NCBI GenBank assembly: GCA_934229275.1
Contig: CAKQDN010000042.1
Coordinates: forward strand, 1-11,822
Reading direction: 5' to 3'
Source of the DNA: an uncultured Clostridia bacterium
Lineage (GTDB): Bacteria; Bacillota; Clostridia; Christensenellales; Pumilibacteraceae
Length of the DNA: 11,822 nucleotides
Both the position numbers and the translations under genes were made by a program. The notes under the pieces are model-generated. The model saw nothing but the letters and a program-made list of their open reading frames with translations. It had not been told where the DNA came from and ran no database searches. Position 1 is the first letter of the stretch; each line of letters opens with the position of its first letter. Below are positions 1-6,252 of this stretch, one piece after another.

Positions 1-30
1 CGCCCGAACATATGAGTTAAAACAAATCAA

Positions 31-68
31 AATGCGCCCCCAAAGTTAGAATACCTTGCGAGCGCATT
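31..68 (-). terminator. Possible weak terminator after the zinc-ribbon gene
   Basis: Inverted repeat AATGCGC (31-37) and GCGCATT (62-68), with a 24-nt loop. Read on the minus strand, the second arm is followed by a T-rich stretch (TTTTGATTTGTTTT). It lies just past the stop codon at 91. The loop is long and the T-run is interrupted, so this is only a candidate. Confidence 0.3.
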
Positions 69-90
69 CGATTAAAAGCAATTCAAATAA

Positions 91-570
91 TCAAACGAGC
101 TTAGGCAAACGAGAATCAAAAGTCCACACGGAAGCAGACCAATTTGCTTTTGCATAAGCAATCATATCCGAATAGGAAGCCGACGTCCCGTCATTGCAGT
201 ATGCGGAGCCGGACGTCGTATCTCTTACAAGCACCTGTTTCTCGTTTCGATAACATTCCTCGAGGCTTCCACTGTTTACAGCCGCAAAGCCGCCGTTTCG
301 GCTATAACTCAAAGACGAGCCTTTTGCCGTAAGGTTTATGCTTGCGATTAAATCTTCTTTTTTGTTGATGAGTTCGCCGCAAACGGGACATTTTGCCTCG
401 TAGTCGGTAGTATCGTAAGTGACAGAATTGCCGCAATGCGGGCAGACTTTAGTCTGAATGCTTTCCGCCGCTAAATCGATTTTATAACCGCAGCCGCATT
501 TCAAGGTTTTAGATTGAAAGAATCCCACCTTTGCTTCGTGATAAGTGCCGCATTTCGGGCATTTAATCAA
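91..570 (-). CDS. Double zinc-ribbon protein with a GLUG-like C-terminal segment
   Basis: 159 aa. Two zinc ribbons are visible. The first has C4-P-K-C7 and C25-G-C27. The second has C43-P-H-C46 and C61-P-V-C64. This kind of ribbon pair occurs in clostridial multi-domain stress and SPFH-type proteins (recalled, not searched). After residue 85 the protein changes character: N-G-G-F-A-A-V-N-S-G-S-L-E-E-C-Y (92-107) resembles a GLUG repeat, normally an extracellular motif, and W149-T-F-D..P-K-L matches the usual GLUG ending. There is no signal peptide. The start used is TTG at 570, preceded by AAGGA about 5 nt away. An in-frame ATT at 585 sits about 9 nt after a better GGAGG inside the end of the upstream gene and would add five residues. 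It follows the 76-aa CxxC gene by 16 nt, so the two are probably cotranscribed. Function unknown; metal binding is inferred from the cysteines. Confidence 0.75.
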   Translation of the reverse strand: MIKCPKCGTYHEAKVGFFQSKTLKCGCGYKIDLAAESIQTKVCPHCGNSVTYDTTDYEAKCPVCGELINKKEDLIASINLTAKGSSLSYSRNGGFAAVNSGSLEECYRNEKQVLVRDTTSGSAYCNDGTSASYSDMIAYAKANWSASVWTFDSRLPKLV

Positions 571-586
571 AATTTTCCTTGCAATT

Positions 587-817
587 TTATTTTTCCTCCG
601 GAATAATTAATTCTTTTCTTGATTTACAAACAGGGCATTGTGCAACAATATAAATTTTTCCATCATGAACAGTTTTTTTAATGCAGTTTTTTACAATTGA
701 ATCTTTTACATCCCCTATTTTACCAAATTTGTTTTCACCACTTTTTAATACATATGATCTGCACTCATAAATATTTGCACATTGTGGACATTTTACTTCT
801 TTTATAATATCTTGCAT
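587..817 (-). CDS. Small CxxC (zinc-ribbon-like) protein
   Basis: 76 aa. It has two CPxC knuckles, C10-P-Q-C13 and C61-P-V-C64, separated by a lysine-rich insert of about 47 residues that is longer than in a classical zinc ribbon. No membrane segment is visible. The ATG at 817 lies about 10 nt after GGGAG, and its first 16 nt overlap the end of the upstream ORF, which suggests translational coupling. Its composition is clearly AT-richer than the signalling operon to the right, like its upstream neighbour, so this pair may have a different origin. The function is not recognised; a zinc-bound fold is inferred from the cysteine pairs only. Confidence 0.65.
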   Translation of the reverse strand: MQDIIKEVKCPQCANIYECRSYVLKSGENKFGKIGDVKDSIVKNCIKKTVHDGKIYIVAQCPVCKSRKELIIPEEK

Positions 818-1128
818 AATGATATATCTCCCGAAATGTTAATTAACGAAAACGACAGTGCCCCATATTTTGTTGCTTCACGCCAACCATACAACAAATT
901 CATACCACTTTCGGTAATAATAGCAGAAGATAACATGTCTCTTAAGTTTGTTGTAGCGCTAGCGTATTCACTTATCAACCCTTGAGATAAAAAATAATCT
1001 AAACAATTCTTCAAAAGGGTAATCGTTTGTATCCCTTTTAGAGATACAGCGTAGCCTGGATTATTTTTTAAATTTAGAATTTGCCATAATACATAAGTTA
1101 TTGACCGCTTTTTCATTATAAATTCCAA
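802..1128 (-). CDS. Hypothetical protein, probably 5'-truncated HTH gene
   Basis: 108 aa from a TTG start at 1128, or 104 aa from ATG at 1116. Neither start has a good ribosome binding site. The frame stays open for 24 further codons upstream, to a TGA at 1201-1203. That extra sequence includes EGLIPACKINGKW and S-D-D-L-E-F-I, which resemble the recognition-helix and wing region of small excisionase-type HTH proteins ('KEGRIPGA...G..W.IP'). The gene therefore looks like a decayed or truncated DNA-binding protein rather than a fresh ORF. The rest is mainly helical, with a later segment I-I-T-E-S-G-M-N-L-L that could be a winged-helix wing. A strong promoter lies just upstream, and the 3' end overlaps the next gene by 16 nt. 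AT-rich compared with the operon on the right. No confident function. Confidence 0.5.
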   Translation of the reverse strand: MEFIMKKRSITYVLWQILNLKNNPGYAVSLKGIQTITLLKNCLDYFLSQGLISEYASATTNLRDMLSSAIITESGMNLLYGWREATKYGALSFSLINISGDISLCKIL

Positions 1129-1187
1129 GTCATCACTTATATTCCATTTCCCATTTATTTTGCATGCAGGTATTAACCCCTCTTTGC

Positions 1188-1216
1188 ATTGTAGCCGTTT
1201 TCACATATCATGTCAA
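1188..1216 (-). promoter_or_regulatory. Sigma-A promoter for the small-gene cluster at the left end
   Basis: On the minus strand: TTGACA (1216-1211), a 17-bp spacer, then TACAAT (1193-1188). This is a perfect -35 and a 5/6 -10 at optimal spacing. It reads towards the three ORFs at 1128-91, so transcription would begin near 1181. It lies downstream of the integrase gene and gives the small genes a start independent of it. Confidence 0.8.
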
Positions 1217-1274
1217 CTAATAAACCGATTTTTGCAAAATTTTCCCATAAAAATAATTATTATTTAGCAAGAGT

Positions 1275-1287
1275 GACAGAAACTGTC
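1275..1287. repeat. Short dyad in the integrase 3' flank
   Basis: GACAG-AAA-CTGTC, two 5-bp arms, 52 nt past the integrase stop codon. The direct repeat TTTAGCAA occurs on both sides of it, at 1263-1270 and 1306-1313. It has no proper T-run, so it is a weak terminator candidate at best. Short dyads and repeats next to an integrase can also be recombinase binding sites, but nothing here proves it. Confidence 0.3.
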
Positions 1288-1339
1288 GCAGCCGCATACA
1301 ATTTGTTTAGCAATAATGCATTTTTATTTTATACACGTC

Positions 1340-2254
1340 TCACAACAGTTTCCCGAGTCGGTTCATCATGGCAACTTTATGCTCTAGTAGCGAGTGAGCA
1401 TAGCGAGTCAGCGTGACCGTCGGGTTATTGTGCCCGAGTATTTCGGACAGCGTTTTTACGTCCATGCCGCACTCGAGCGCGCGGGTGGCAAACGTATGCC
1501 TGAGCGAGTGAAAACCACGGTGGATAATATTCAATCTTTTAAGCAACAATTCAAAACTTCGTTGGTATGAGCGCACAGAAACGGCGTCGGCGCCCGCGGA
1601 AATCACGAAATCCGAATTACTGCTTTTCTTCAGGCTTTTCATCCGCGGAAGCAGTTGCTTCGGAAGCGGTATTACTCTCCTCGAAGCGGTGGTTTTCGGC
1701 TCGTCGAACACGATCCCGTCGTTCGTGTCATGGCAAGAGCGCGAAACCGTCAGTAGCCCCTTGGTCATGTCTATGTCCTTCCACCGCAGCGCAATCAATT
1801 CGCCCACTCGAAGCCCCGTGTAAAGACACAGCACGACCCCGAAAAACTTCTTCTTTTTATGACCGAGCGCCGCCGCTTCGATTTTCTTCTGCTCGGCGAG
1901 CGTGAAACACTCGACCTTGCGCTCGCGGAGTCTGGGACGTTTAATCATGTTAGCCGTGTATTCCTTCGCCATCCCGATCAGATGCGCCGTGCGCAACGAA
2001 TTTTGAATTACCGATATGATAGCGTTAATCGTGCTCGCCGCCAGTCCGTCGCCCGTTTTAGTGTTGCCGCCGCTCATAAGGTCCGTTACGAGCGATTGCA
2101 ACACTATGGGAGTGACGTCGTTTAATTCCAAGCCCCCTATTTTCGGCGCGATATGCGTGCGCACGAGTTGTTTATAGCGGATAAGCGTGCGTTCTTTCGC
2201 GCTCGGCTTTATGTAATTGTCGATCCATAAGTTAAGCCAATCTGCATACTTCAT
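1340..2254 (-). CDS. Tyrosine recombinase (phage/ICE-type integrase)
   Basis: 304 aa. It catalyses site-specific integration and excision of a mobile element. The N-terminal core-binding (SAM-like) domain spans about 1-105. The catalytic domain follows with all expected residues: Arg149 in YTGLRVGEL, Lys187 in the beta-hairpin, His249 and Arg252 in HSLRH, His275 in LGHNN, and the nucleophile Tyr285 in TRYAH. The gene therefore looks intact. The start is ATG at 2254, preceded by AGGAG about 8 nt upstream. A longer in-frame start at 2320 would add 22 residues but has no such site. The architecture fits the Tn916/phage integrases of Bacillota, without an obvious arm-type binding domain in front. 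It sits between the WYL/Asn-rich pair and the AT-rich small genes, so it probably marks one side of an integrated element. Its own promoter is not obvious. Confidence 0.95.
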   Translation of the reverse strand: MKYADWLNLWIDNYIKPSAKERTLIRYKQLVRTHIAPKIGGLELNDVTPIVLQSLVTDLMSGGNTKTGDGLAASTINAIISVIQNSLRTAHLIGMAKEYTANMIKRPRLRERKVECFTLAEQKKIEAAALGHKKKKFFGVVLCLYTGLRVGELIALRWKDIDMTKGLLTVSRSCHDTNDGIVFDEPKTTASRRVIPLPKQLLPRMKSLKKSSNSDFVISAGADAVSVRSYQRSFELLLKRLNIIHRGFHSLRHTFATRALECGMDVKTLSEILGHNNPTVTLTRYAHSLLEHKVAMMNRLGKLL

Positions 2255-2712
2255 TTTCGTTTCTCCTGTGATTTTCGATTTTTTAAGTCCTTTCTCTTGC
2301 GATTTATCGCGGCAACGCAACTACTGCTAAGACGCGCAAGCAAGAATCGTTATCGTTTTTTGGAATAAACCGTCGCATTACTAACGTTTCCGATTTCGAG
2401 CGCATGCGGTTTCCGCGAACAATCGAGTCGTTATATAGAATACAAGCAACATGCGCGAAAAGCCACGATACAGCGGCAGCCTCCGCAACAAATTTTCCCG
2501 GTTTCATTCCGCTCCGCCGACCGCAAAAATTTAAAAAGAAAAAGGCTACCGCCACAAAAACGGTATGCCCACTACAATATTCTGTTCCGATTCGCGATAA
2601 CGCCGCCCGTATACCGAGTTGCGACGTTGCCCGATTTTCATTCCGCAGACGTTTTCATTAAATCGAACACGATAGCAGAGCAAGCAAAAACTTCGGCAAA
2701 AGAGGCTTTCGA
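2255..2712. other. Intergenic region between WYL regulator and integrase; no supported gene
   Basis: About 460 bp. Overlapping ORFs of about 80 codons exist on both strands here, but they have no ribosome binding site and no protein-like composition. The one structured element is a near-palindrome at 2297-2316 (TTGCGAT / ATCGCGGCAA, one bulged base), about 45 nt ahead of the integrase start, which could be an operator. I find no convincing sigma-A promoter, RNA gene or terminator. It may hold integrase control sequences or old coding debris. Confidence 0.6.
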
Positions 2713-3654
2713 CTATGCTTTTTTTGCTATTTCGGCGGCGGTGGCGGCGACTTCGCGTTTAAGCCATTCGGGTTCGAGCACTTCGCAGAAAGTTCCGAAA
2801 CTCAACACGAATCCGACTATCGTGTCTTTGTATTGCATTTGCAAGGTAAGAACGGTCGTGTTGTCGTCGACGCACTCGGTTATCTGATTTTTTCCGTACA
2901 GATAGTCCTGAACAACCATCGCATATTTCCCGGTAAATTTTAACTTTACGTCGTACCAGTCGCCGTTGTTAGTCATTCCGAAAGAATCGAGCCAGTCCTT
3001 TTCGTTATACGCTATGGACCTGCGAAATTTTTCTTTGAGCGCGGTAAACTCGATTATTCTGTTCAGTTTGAAATAACGGAATTTTTCCGCCGTTTCGCAA
3101 AACGCCAGAACGAACCATCCGTTATTATACATGTAAAGTTTATAAGGCTGCACAGTTCTTTCGCGGACGATATTGTCGTTGGAACGATATTTTATCCGCA
3201 CTTTATATCGCTTTTTGACGGCGTTTTCCATAACGTCGTAGCGTTCTTTCAAGTCGGATTCGCTCATTGCGAGCGGAAAACGCGGTATGACCGTCGGATT
3301 GAACGGCTCGACTTCGTTATCCTCCGAGCAGAACACCTTTTCCATTGCGGATTCGTACTCCGATTTTTGCGGAAAATCGTTGCGCGCTTTAAGATAGCCG
3401 GCTCCTGCCGACAAGGCGTTTCTCTCGTTTTCGGTCAGTTTCAGGCACGGGAACATATCTTTTTTGATGATTTTATAGCCGCCGTATCTGCCGGGAACGC
3501 CGATTACGGAATAGCCTGCTTTCTCGATTTCGTCGCGATAGGCAATGACGTTTCTCGCCTTCGTTTCGAGCCTTTCAGCCAATTCCGAAATACCGTGAAC
3601 GTTTCCGTCACTTAAAATCATCAGCATTTTAATACAATTCGCCGTTTTCGACAT
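2713..3654 (-). CDS. WYL-domain transcriptional regulator (HTH-WYL-WCX)
   Basis: 313 aa, the normal length for the family. Winged HTH of the HTH_11/DeoR kind at about 5-62 (LAERLETKARNVIAYRDEIE is the helix-turn-helix, YGGYKI the wing). WYL ligand-sensing domain at about 136-205, with W180-F-V-L in place of W-Y-L and the conserved F-R-Y-F-K-L-N-R-I at 192-200. C-terminal WCX extension at about 230-310. These proteins sense nucleotides or nucleic acid through WYL and commonly repress defence, CRISPR and mobile-element genes. The gene lies 67 nt after the Asn-rich gene with no separate promoter visible, so the two are likely cotranscribed. The start is ATG at 3654 with a modest GGTG site. A dyad and a direct repeat just upstream could be its own operator. 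Confidence 0.92.
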   Translation of the reverse strand: MSKTANCIKMLMILSDGNVHGISELAERLETKARNVIAYRDEIEKAGYSVIGVPGRYGGYKIIKKDMFPCLKLTENERNALSAGAGYLKARNDFPQKSEYESAMEKVFCSEDNEVEPFNPTVIPRFPLAMSESDLKERYDVMENAVKKRYKVRIKYRSNDNIVRERTVQPYKLYMYNNGWFVLAFCETAEKFRYFKLNRIIEFTALKEKFRRSIAYNEKDWLDSFGMTNNGDWYDVKLKFTGKYAMVVQDYLYGKNQITECVDDNTTVLTLQMQYKDTIVGFVLSFGTFCEVLEPEWLKREVAATAAEIAKKA

Positions 3655-3683
3655 ATATCACCGCTTTAATTCCCCAAACGGGT

Positions 3684-3721
3684 ATTTTACGCGCTTCGAG
3701 ATTTTACGAAACGCTGTTTCG
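3684..3721. promoter_or_regulatory. Candidate operator or hairpin ahead of the WYL regulator
   Basis: Two elements in the 67-nt gap: the dyad CGAAAC-GCT-GTTTCG at 3707-3721, which abuts the stop codon of the upstream gene, and a direct repeat ATTTTACG at 3684-3691 and 3701-3708, 17 bp apart. WYL regulators usually bind repeats of this kind in front of their own genes. There is no T-run after the dyad, so a terminator is less likely. Binding is inferred. Confidence 0.4.
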
Positions 3722-4420
3722 TTATTTAATCAACGTGCTGATAAGCCCGTATATGGCGCCGCCCAAAAACACAATCCACAGCAATATAACCGCAGAAATA
3801 ATCAGTTTCTTCCTTATCTGCGCAAAGCCGCTTAATTGCTTTTTATCCGTGCGCGGATTGTTATTGCTTTTTTCAATATGCTTATTCTGCGATCCGTTTT
3901 TATCGGACGTATACGCGCCGTTATTATGATTTTGCCTGTTTTTCTTATTATTCCGATTATTATTGTTCTGATTATTATTGTTCTGATTATTATTCAGATT
4001 GTTATTATTTCGGTTGTTGTTCTGATTGTTATTGCTCTGATAGTTGTTATTTCGATTGTTGTTGTTCTGGTTGTTATTGTTTTGATTGTTATTATTGCGA
4101 TTCCCGGATTCTTTAAGCCTTTGTTTTAATTGAATTGCAATAGCGTTTCTGTTATTCTTGCAGTACTGCAACTCTCTTTCCAGCCAACTTACCCACTCTT
4201 TCGGAACGATCGGCTTTTTCGCGCCGGGATTTACACCGTGAGATTCGACGACGTTTTTATACTGTCGTATCGTCTTTAACTCGCTCTGCTGCTGTTCGGG
4301 CAGAATTCTTTCCAGGTAAGAGATCAGATTGATCTGTCTTGTCACTCCGGCAATGTTTTTCAGGTAGTTATCCAGACGGTTATACGCATTTAGAAATTTT
4401 TGATTGTTATCTTCGGTCAT
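3722..4420 (-). CDS. Tail-anchored protein with Asn-rich prion-like tract and possible HEPN-like N-terminus
   Basis: 232 aa. Residues 1-105 are alpha-helical. The stretch I51-R-Q-Y-K-N-V-V-E-S-H61 resembles the 'RN...H' segment of HEPN-like folds, but Lys55 replaces the usual Arg, so RNase activity is doubtful. Residues 107-167 are almost pure Asn, arranged as about eleven 4-5-residue units of the type [Q/R/L]NNNN, the composition of prion-like or aggregation-prone tracts. A charged segment follows, then one hydrophobic helix at about 206-228 with Lys204-205 before it and Lys232 at the end, so the bulk probably faces the cytoplasm. The start is ATG at 4420, with GGTGG about 7 nt ahead. It has its own promoter and lies directly upstream of the WYL gene. 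Function unknown. A sensor or effector that clusters at the membrane is inference. Confidence 0.8.
   Translation of the reverse strand: MTEDNNQKFLNAYNRLDNYLKNIAGVTRQINLISYLERILPEQQQSELKTIRQYKNVVESHGVNPGAKKPIVPKEWVSWLERELQYCKNNRNAIAIQLKQRLKESGNRNNNNQNNNNQNNNNRNNNYQSNNNQNNNRNNNNLNNNQNNNNQNNNNRNNKKNRQNHNNGAYTSDKNGSQNKHIEKSNNNPRTDKKQLSGFAQIRKKLIISAVILLWIVFLGGAIYGLISTLIK
3920..4102 (-). repeat. Asn-codon tandem repeat inside the tail-anchored protein gene
   Basis: Low-complexity AAT/AAC run, broken about every 12-15 bp by a Gln, Arg or Leu codon. It encodes residues 107-167. Such short in-frame repeats change length easily by replication slippage, so allele lengths may vary between strains. Confidence 0.85.
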
Positions 4421-4534
4421 ATCGATCCACCAAATTTAATTTTGCTCCGAAAAAAAATCGTCGCAGAGCGCTTCGATAAAGCAAAACGCTTCTCATTCTT
4501 TCCGGCAATTCAACGTCATAAAAGCACTCTTATT

Positions 4535-4563
4535 ATTATACTGTTTTTTACATAATTTGTCCA
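4535..4563 (-). promoter_or_regulatory. Sigma-A promoter for the Asn-rich and WYL genes
   Basis: On the minus strand: TGGACA (4563-4558), a 17-bp spacer, then TATAAT (4540-4535). Both boxes are close to consensus. Transcription would start near 4528, leaving a leader of about 110 nt before the ATG at 4420. It lies just past the terminator of the upstream operon, so this is an independent unit. Confidence 0.8.
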
Positions 4564-4645
4564 TTGTTTCAACACATACGTCAATACGAAATTAGAATAC
4601 CGCTCCCTACGCACTATACCTCCGCGCCTACGCTTAGGAGCAGAA

Positions 4646-4679
4646 CGCAAAAAGCCTCGGGGTTAGCCGAGGTTTTGCG
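4646..4679 (-). terminator. Intrinsic terminator ending the signalling operon
   Basis: GC-rich stem CCTCGG (4655-4660) / CCGAGG (4667-4672) with a 6-nt loop, extended by pairing of the flanking CGCAAAAA and TTTTGCG. On the minus strand the stem runs into CTTTTT. The stop codon TAA (4665-4663) lies in the hairpin loop. The element is nearly symmetrical and could work in both directions. Confidence 0.85.
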
Positions 4680-6075
4680 AAAAATCCGACGGACGCAGAA
4701 CTTTCGATAAGACGAAGTTCGATGAACCCGTACACCTGTACTCCACGTCGACGCGTTCCTTTTTCCAAAACAAACTACCGGTCGAACGTTTTACGCACTC
4801 TTTAGCGTAACATCCGACGCGCACCGTAACGCTTAATTTATACCCGTCGAGGCAGTTTTTCGGCACGGCGATTTCTATATCGCAAACGCCTTTCTCGTCT
4901 GCCGCCATCCGAACCTTTTCCGCCAGCATATGTCCGAGCGGACTTCTTACCTCGACCTCGAAAACATAATCGGCACGCTCTTCCGGCCACCCGAGCGTCA
5001 GAAAAGCGTTAAGCGTTTTCCGATAACGGTCCGCGGTAAACTCGTCGGATAACGCTACGCGGAATTTTACGTCGCCGATTGCCGAGAATTTCTCGTCATC
5101 TTTATCCGCAAACAAATCGTCGAGCAGGCGCGCGTCGGCAGGCTGATCGAAATTCACATAGCATATCCGAAAAGCCGTCAGAGCCAGTTTGTCGACGATG
5201 TCTTTAACGAGGCGATTATACTGATGCAGACACTCTTTAATGTCCGCCTCGACGTTTTCGACGGAATGTTTCGCCATATTGCCGAGTTCGTTGACCTCGG
5301 TCGCTTTCAGCATATTTTTAAGCGAATTATTATGCAGAACGTCCCCGAGAAAGTCGACCGCCGCCGTATAAGTGTTGTCGGTCATTCGGATTGTTAGCGA
5401 CTGTTCGCTTATAAGAACGCCCATTCGGGTTATGTACGCCTGCATATTCATCACGAAAGACGTTTCCTGCTTATCGTTTACGGCGCGGATCACGTTACGG
5501 TAGATTTCCACAGTGGATTTTTCGCGCAGTTGCTGCTCGATGCAGCGGTTTGCGTCGCCCGATAAGACGAAATCTTCGCACTTATTCTCTTTTTCTTCGG
5601 GATTAGTTTGCCCGACTTGCGTTTCCGCATTGATTTTTTGCTTTTTTTGTTTAAGTAAGCCTGCGCTCGCATAAGCCTGTTGCAATCCGACGATCGCCAG
5701 TCGTTTCAGATCGTAAACGCCGAGCGTTATAACCAGCCTGTTGATCAGATGATTATACATATTCACGCAGGACTCGATATTGACGTTGGTCGGATTCACC
5801 TTTTGGAATCTGTCCGCCAGTGCCTGATCGTCAAGCACGATATTGCATAAATAAATCACGTTACCGTCGTACGAACCGAATTGTCCTCTTTTGGGATAAA
5901 CGAGCAATTCGTCCACGACGTCCCCTATGCACACCGAAAGCGACTGAAAACTATCGAAAAACTCTCCGCCGTGCATGCTCTTCGCATCGTTTTCGACTTT
6001 ATCGTATATACAGCGGACTTTATCCGAATCGATCAGCGACCGCGCTCTTTTTACGGCATTTTCTATAATCTGCAT
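4663..6075 (-). CDS. Hypothetical 470-aa protein, last gene of the signalling operon
   Basis: 470 aa, no recognised family. Residues 1-145 and 175-330 are mostly helical, joined by a hydrophilic Gln/Lys/Glu-rich linker (about 141-170). From about 331 the sequence turns beta-rich (alternating hydrophobic runs such as DYVFEVEV at 369-376 and KLSVTVRVG at 413-421) and ends in a compact domain with several cysteines (398, 408, 422, 427, 448). No signal peptide or membrane helix is visible, so it is probably cytoplasmic. The start is ATG at 6075, with GGAGG 4 nt ahead. A GTG at 6138 would add 21 residues but lacks a site and lies inside a long hairpin. The stop codon falls in the operon terminator. 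Its position suggests it is an effector, adaptor or target of the vWA/PP2C signalling proteins, which is inference. Confidence 0.8.
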   Translation of the reverse strand: MQIIENAVKRARSLIDSDKVRCIYDKVENDAKSMHGGEFFDSFQSLSVCIGDVVDELLVYPKRGQFGSYDGNVIYLCNIVLDDQALADRFQKVNPTNVNIESCVNMYNHLINRLVITLGVYDLKRLAIVGLQQAYASAGLLKQKKQKINAETQVGQTNPEEKENKCEDFVLSGDANRCIEQQLREKSTVEIYRNVIRAVNDKQETSFVMNMQAYITRMGVLISEQSLTIRMTDNTYTAAVDFLGDVLHNNSLKNMLKATEVNELGNMAKHSVENVEADIKECLHQYNRLVKDIVDKLALTAFRICYVNFDQPADARLLDDLFADKDDEKFSAIGDVKFRVALSDEFTADRYRKTLNAFLTLGWPEERADYVFEVEVRSPLGHMLAEKVRMAADEKGVCDIEIAVPKNCLDGYKLSVTVRVGCYAKECVKRSTGSLFWKKERVDVEYRCTGSSNFVLSKVLRPSDFSQNLG

Positions 6076-6120
6076 ATTTCCTCCGTTATTGTTACAAAAA
6101 TCGACGTTGCTTGTATATCG

Positions 6121-6240
6121 GCAGAAAAAAACGGACACCTTGCGCGAAACGATAAATGATCGACTGTTTTCGTGTCGGAACCGACACTCGATCGGGCTAT
6201 CGGAAAGCGTGACAAGGTGCCCGTACGGTGGTTATTCTGC
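6121..6240. repeat. Long nested inverted repeat (structured RNA or DNA hairpin)
   Basis: The arms pair in order from the outside: GCAGAA (6121-6126) with TTCTGC (6235-6240); a 10-bp stem, 6133-6142 with 6213-6222, holding a single G-U pair when read as minus-strand RNA; a 3-bp GCG/CGC; CGATA/TATCG; GATCGA/TCGATC; and at the tip GTGTCGG-AA-CCGACAC (6172-6187). The internal loop TTTC/TTTC is symmetrical. It fills the gap between the lipoprotein stop (6253) and the 470-aa start (6075). There is no T-run, so it is not a plain terminator. It may be an RNA-processing, stability or attenuation element, or a small non-autonomous repeat. Confidence 0.75.
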
Positions 6241-6252
6241 TGTTAATGATTA

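Noticed and set aside
1210..1416. Plus-strand ORF of 68 codons at the integrase 3' end
   Set aside because: It overlaps the C-terminus of a confident integrase and a minus-strand promoter, with no start signal.
2304..2661. ORFs of 83-85 codons on both strands between the WYL and integrase genes
   Set aside because: No ribosome binding site, no protein-like pattern, and the two overlap on opposite strands; treated as chance frames.
3926..4100. Possible DNA-level iteron or origin repeats
   Set aside because: Explained fully by Asn-codon low complexity; no replication gene nearby.
3836..4129. Plus-strand ORF rich in Ile and Val, looking like membrane helices
   Set aside because: It is the antisense reading of the Asn-codon repeat (AAT/AAC read as ATT/GTT); an artefact.
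6076..6138. 21-residue N-terminal extension of the 470-aa protein from GTG 6138
   Set aside because: No ribosome binding site for the GTG, and the extension runs into the long hairpin; ATG 6075 has GGAGG just ahead.
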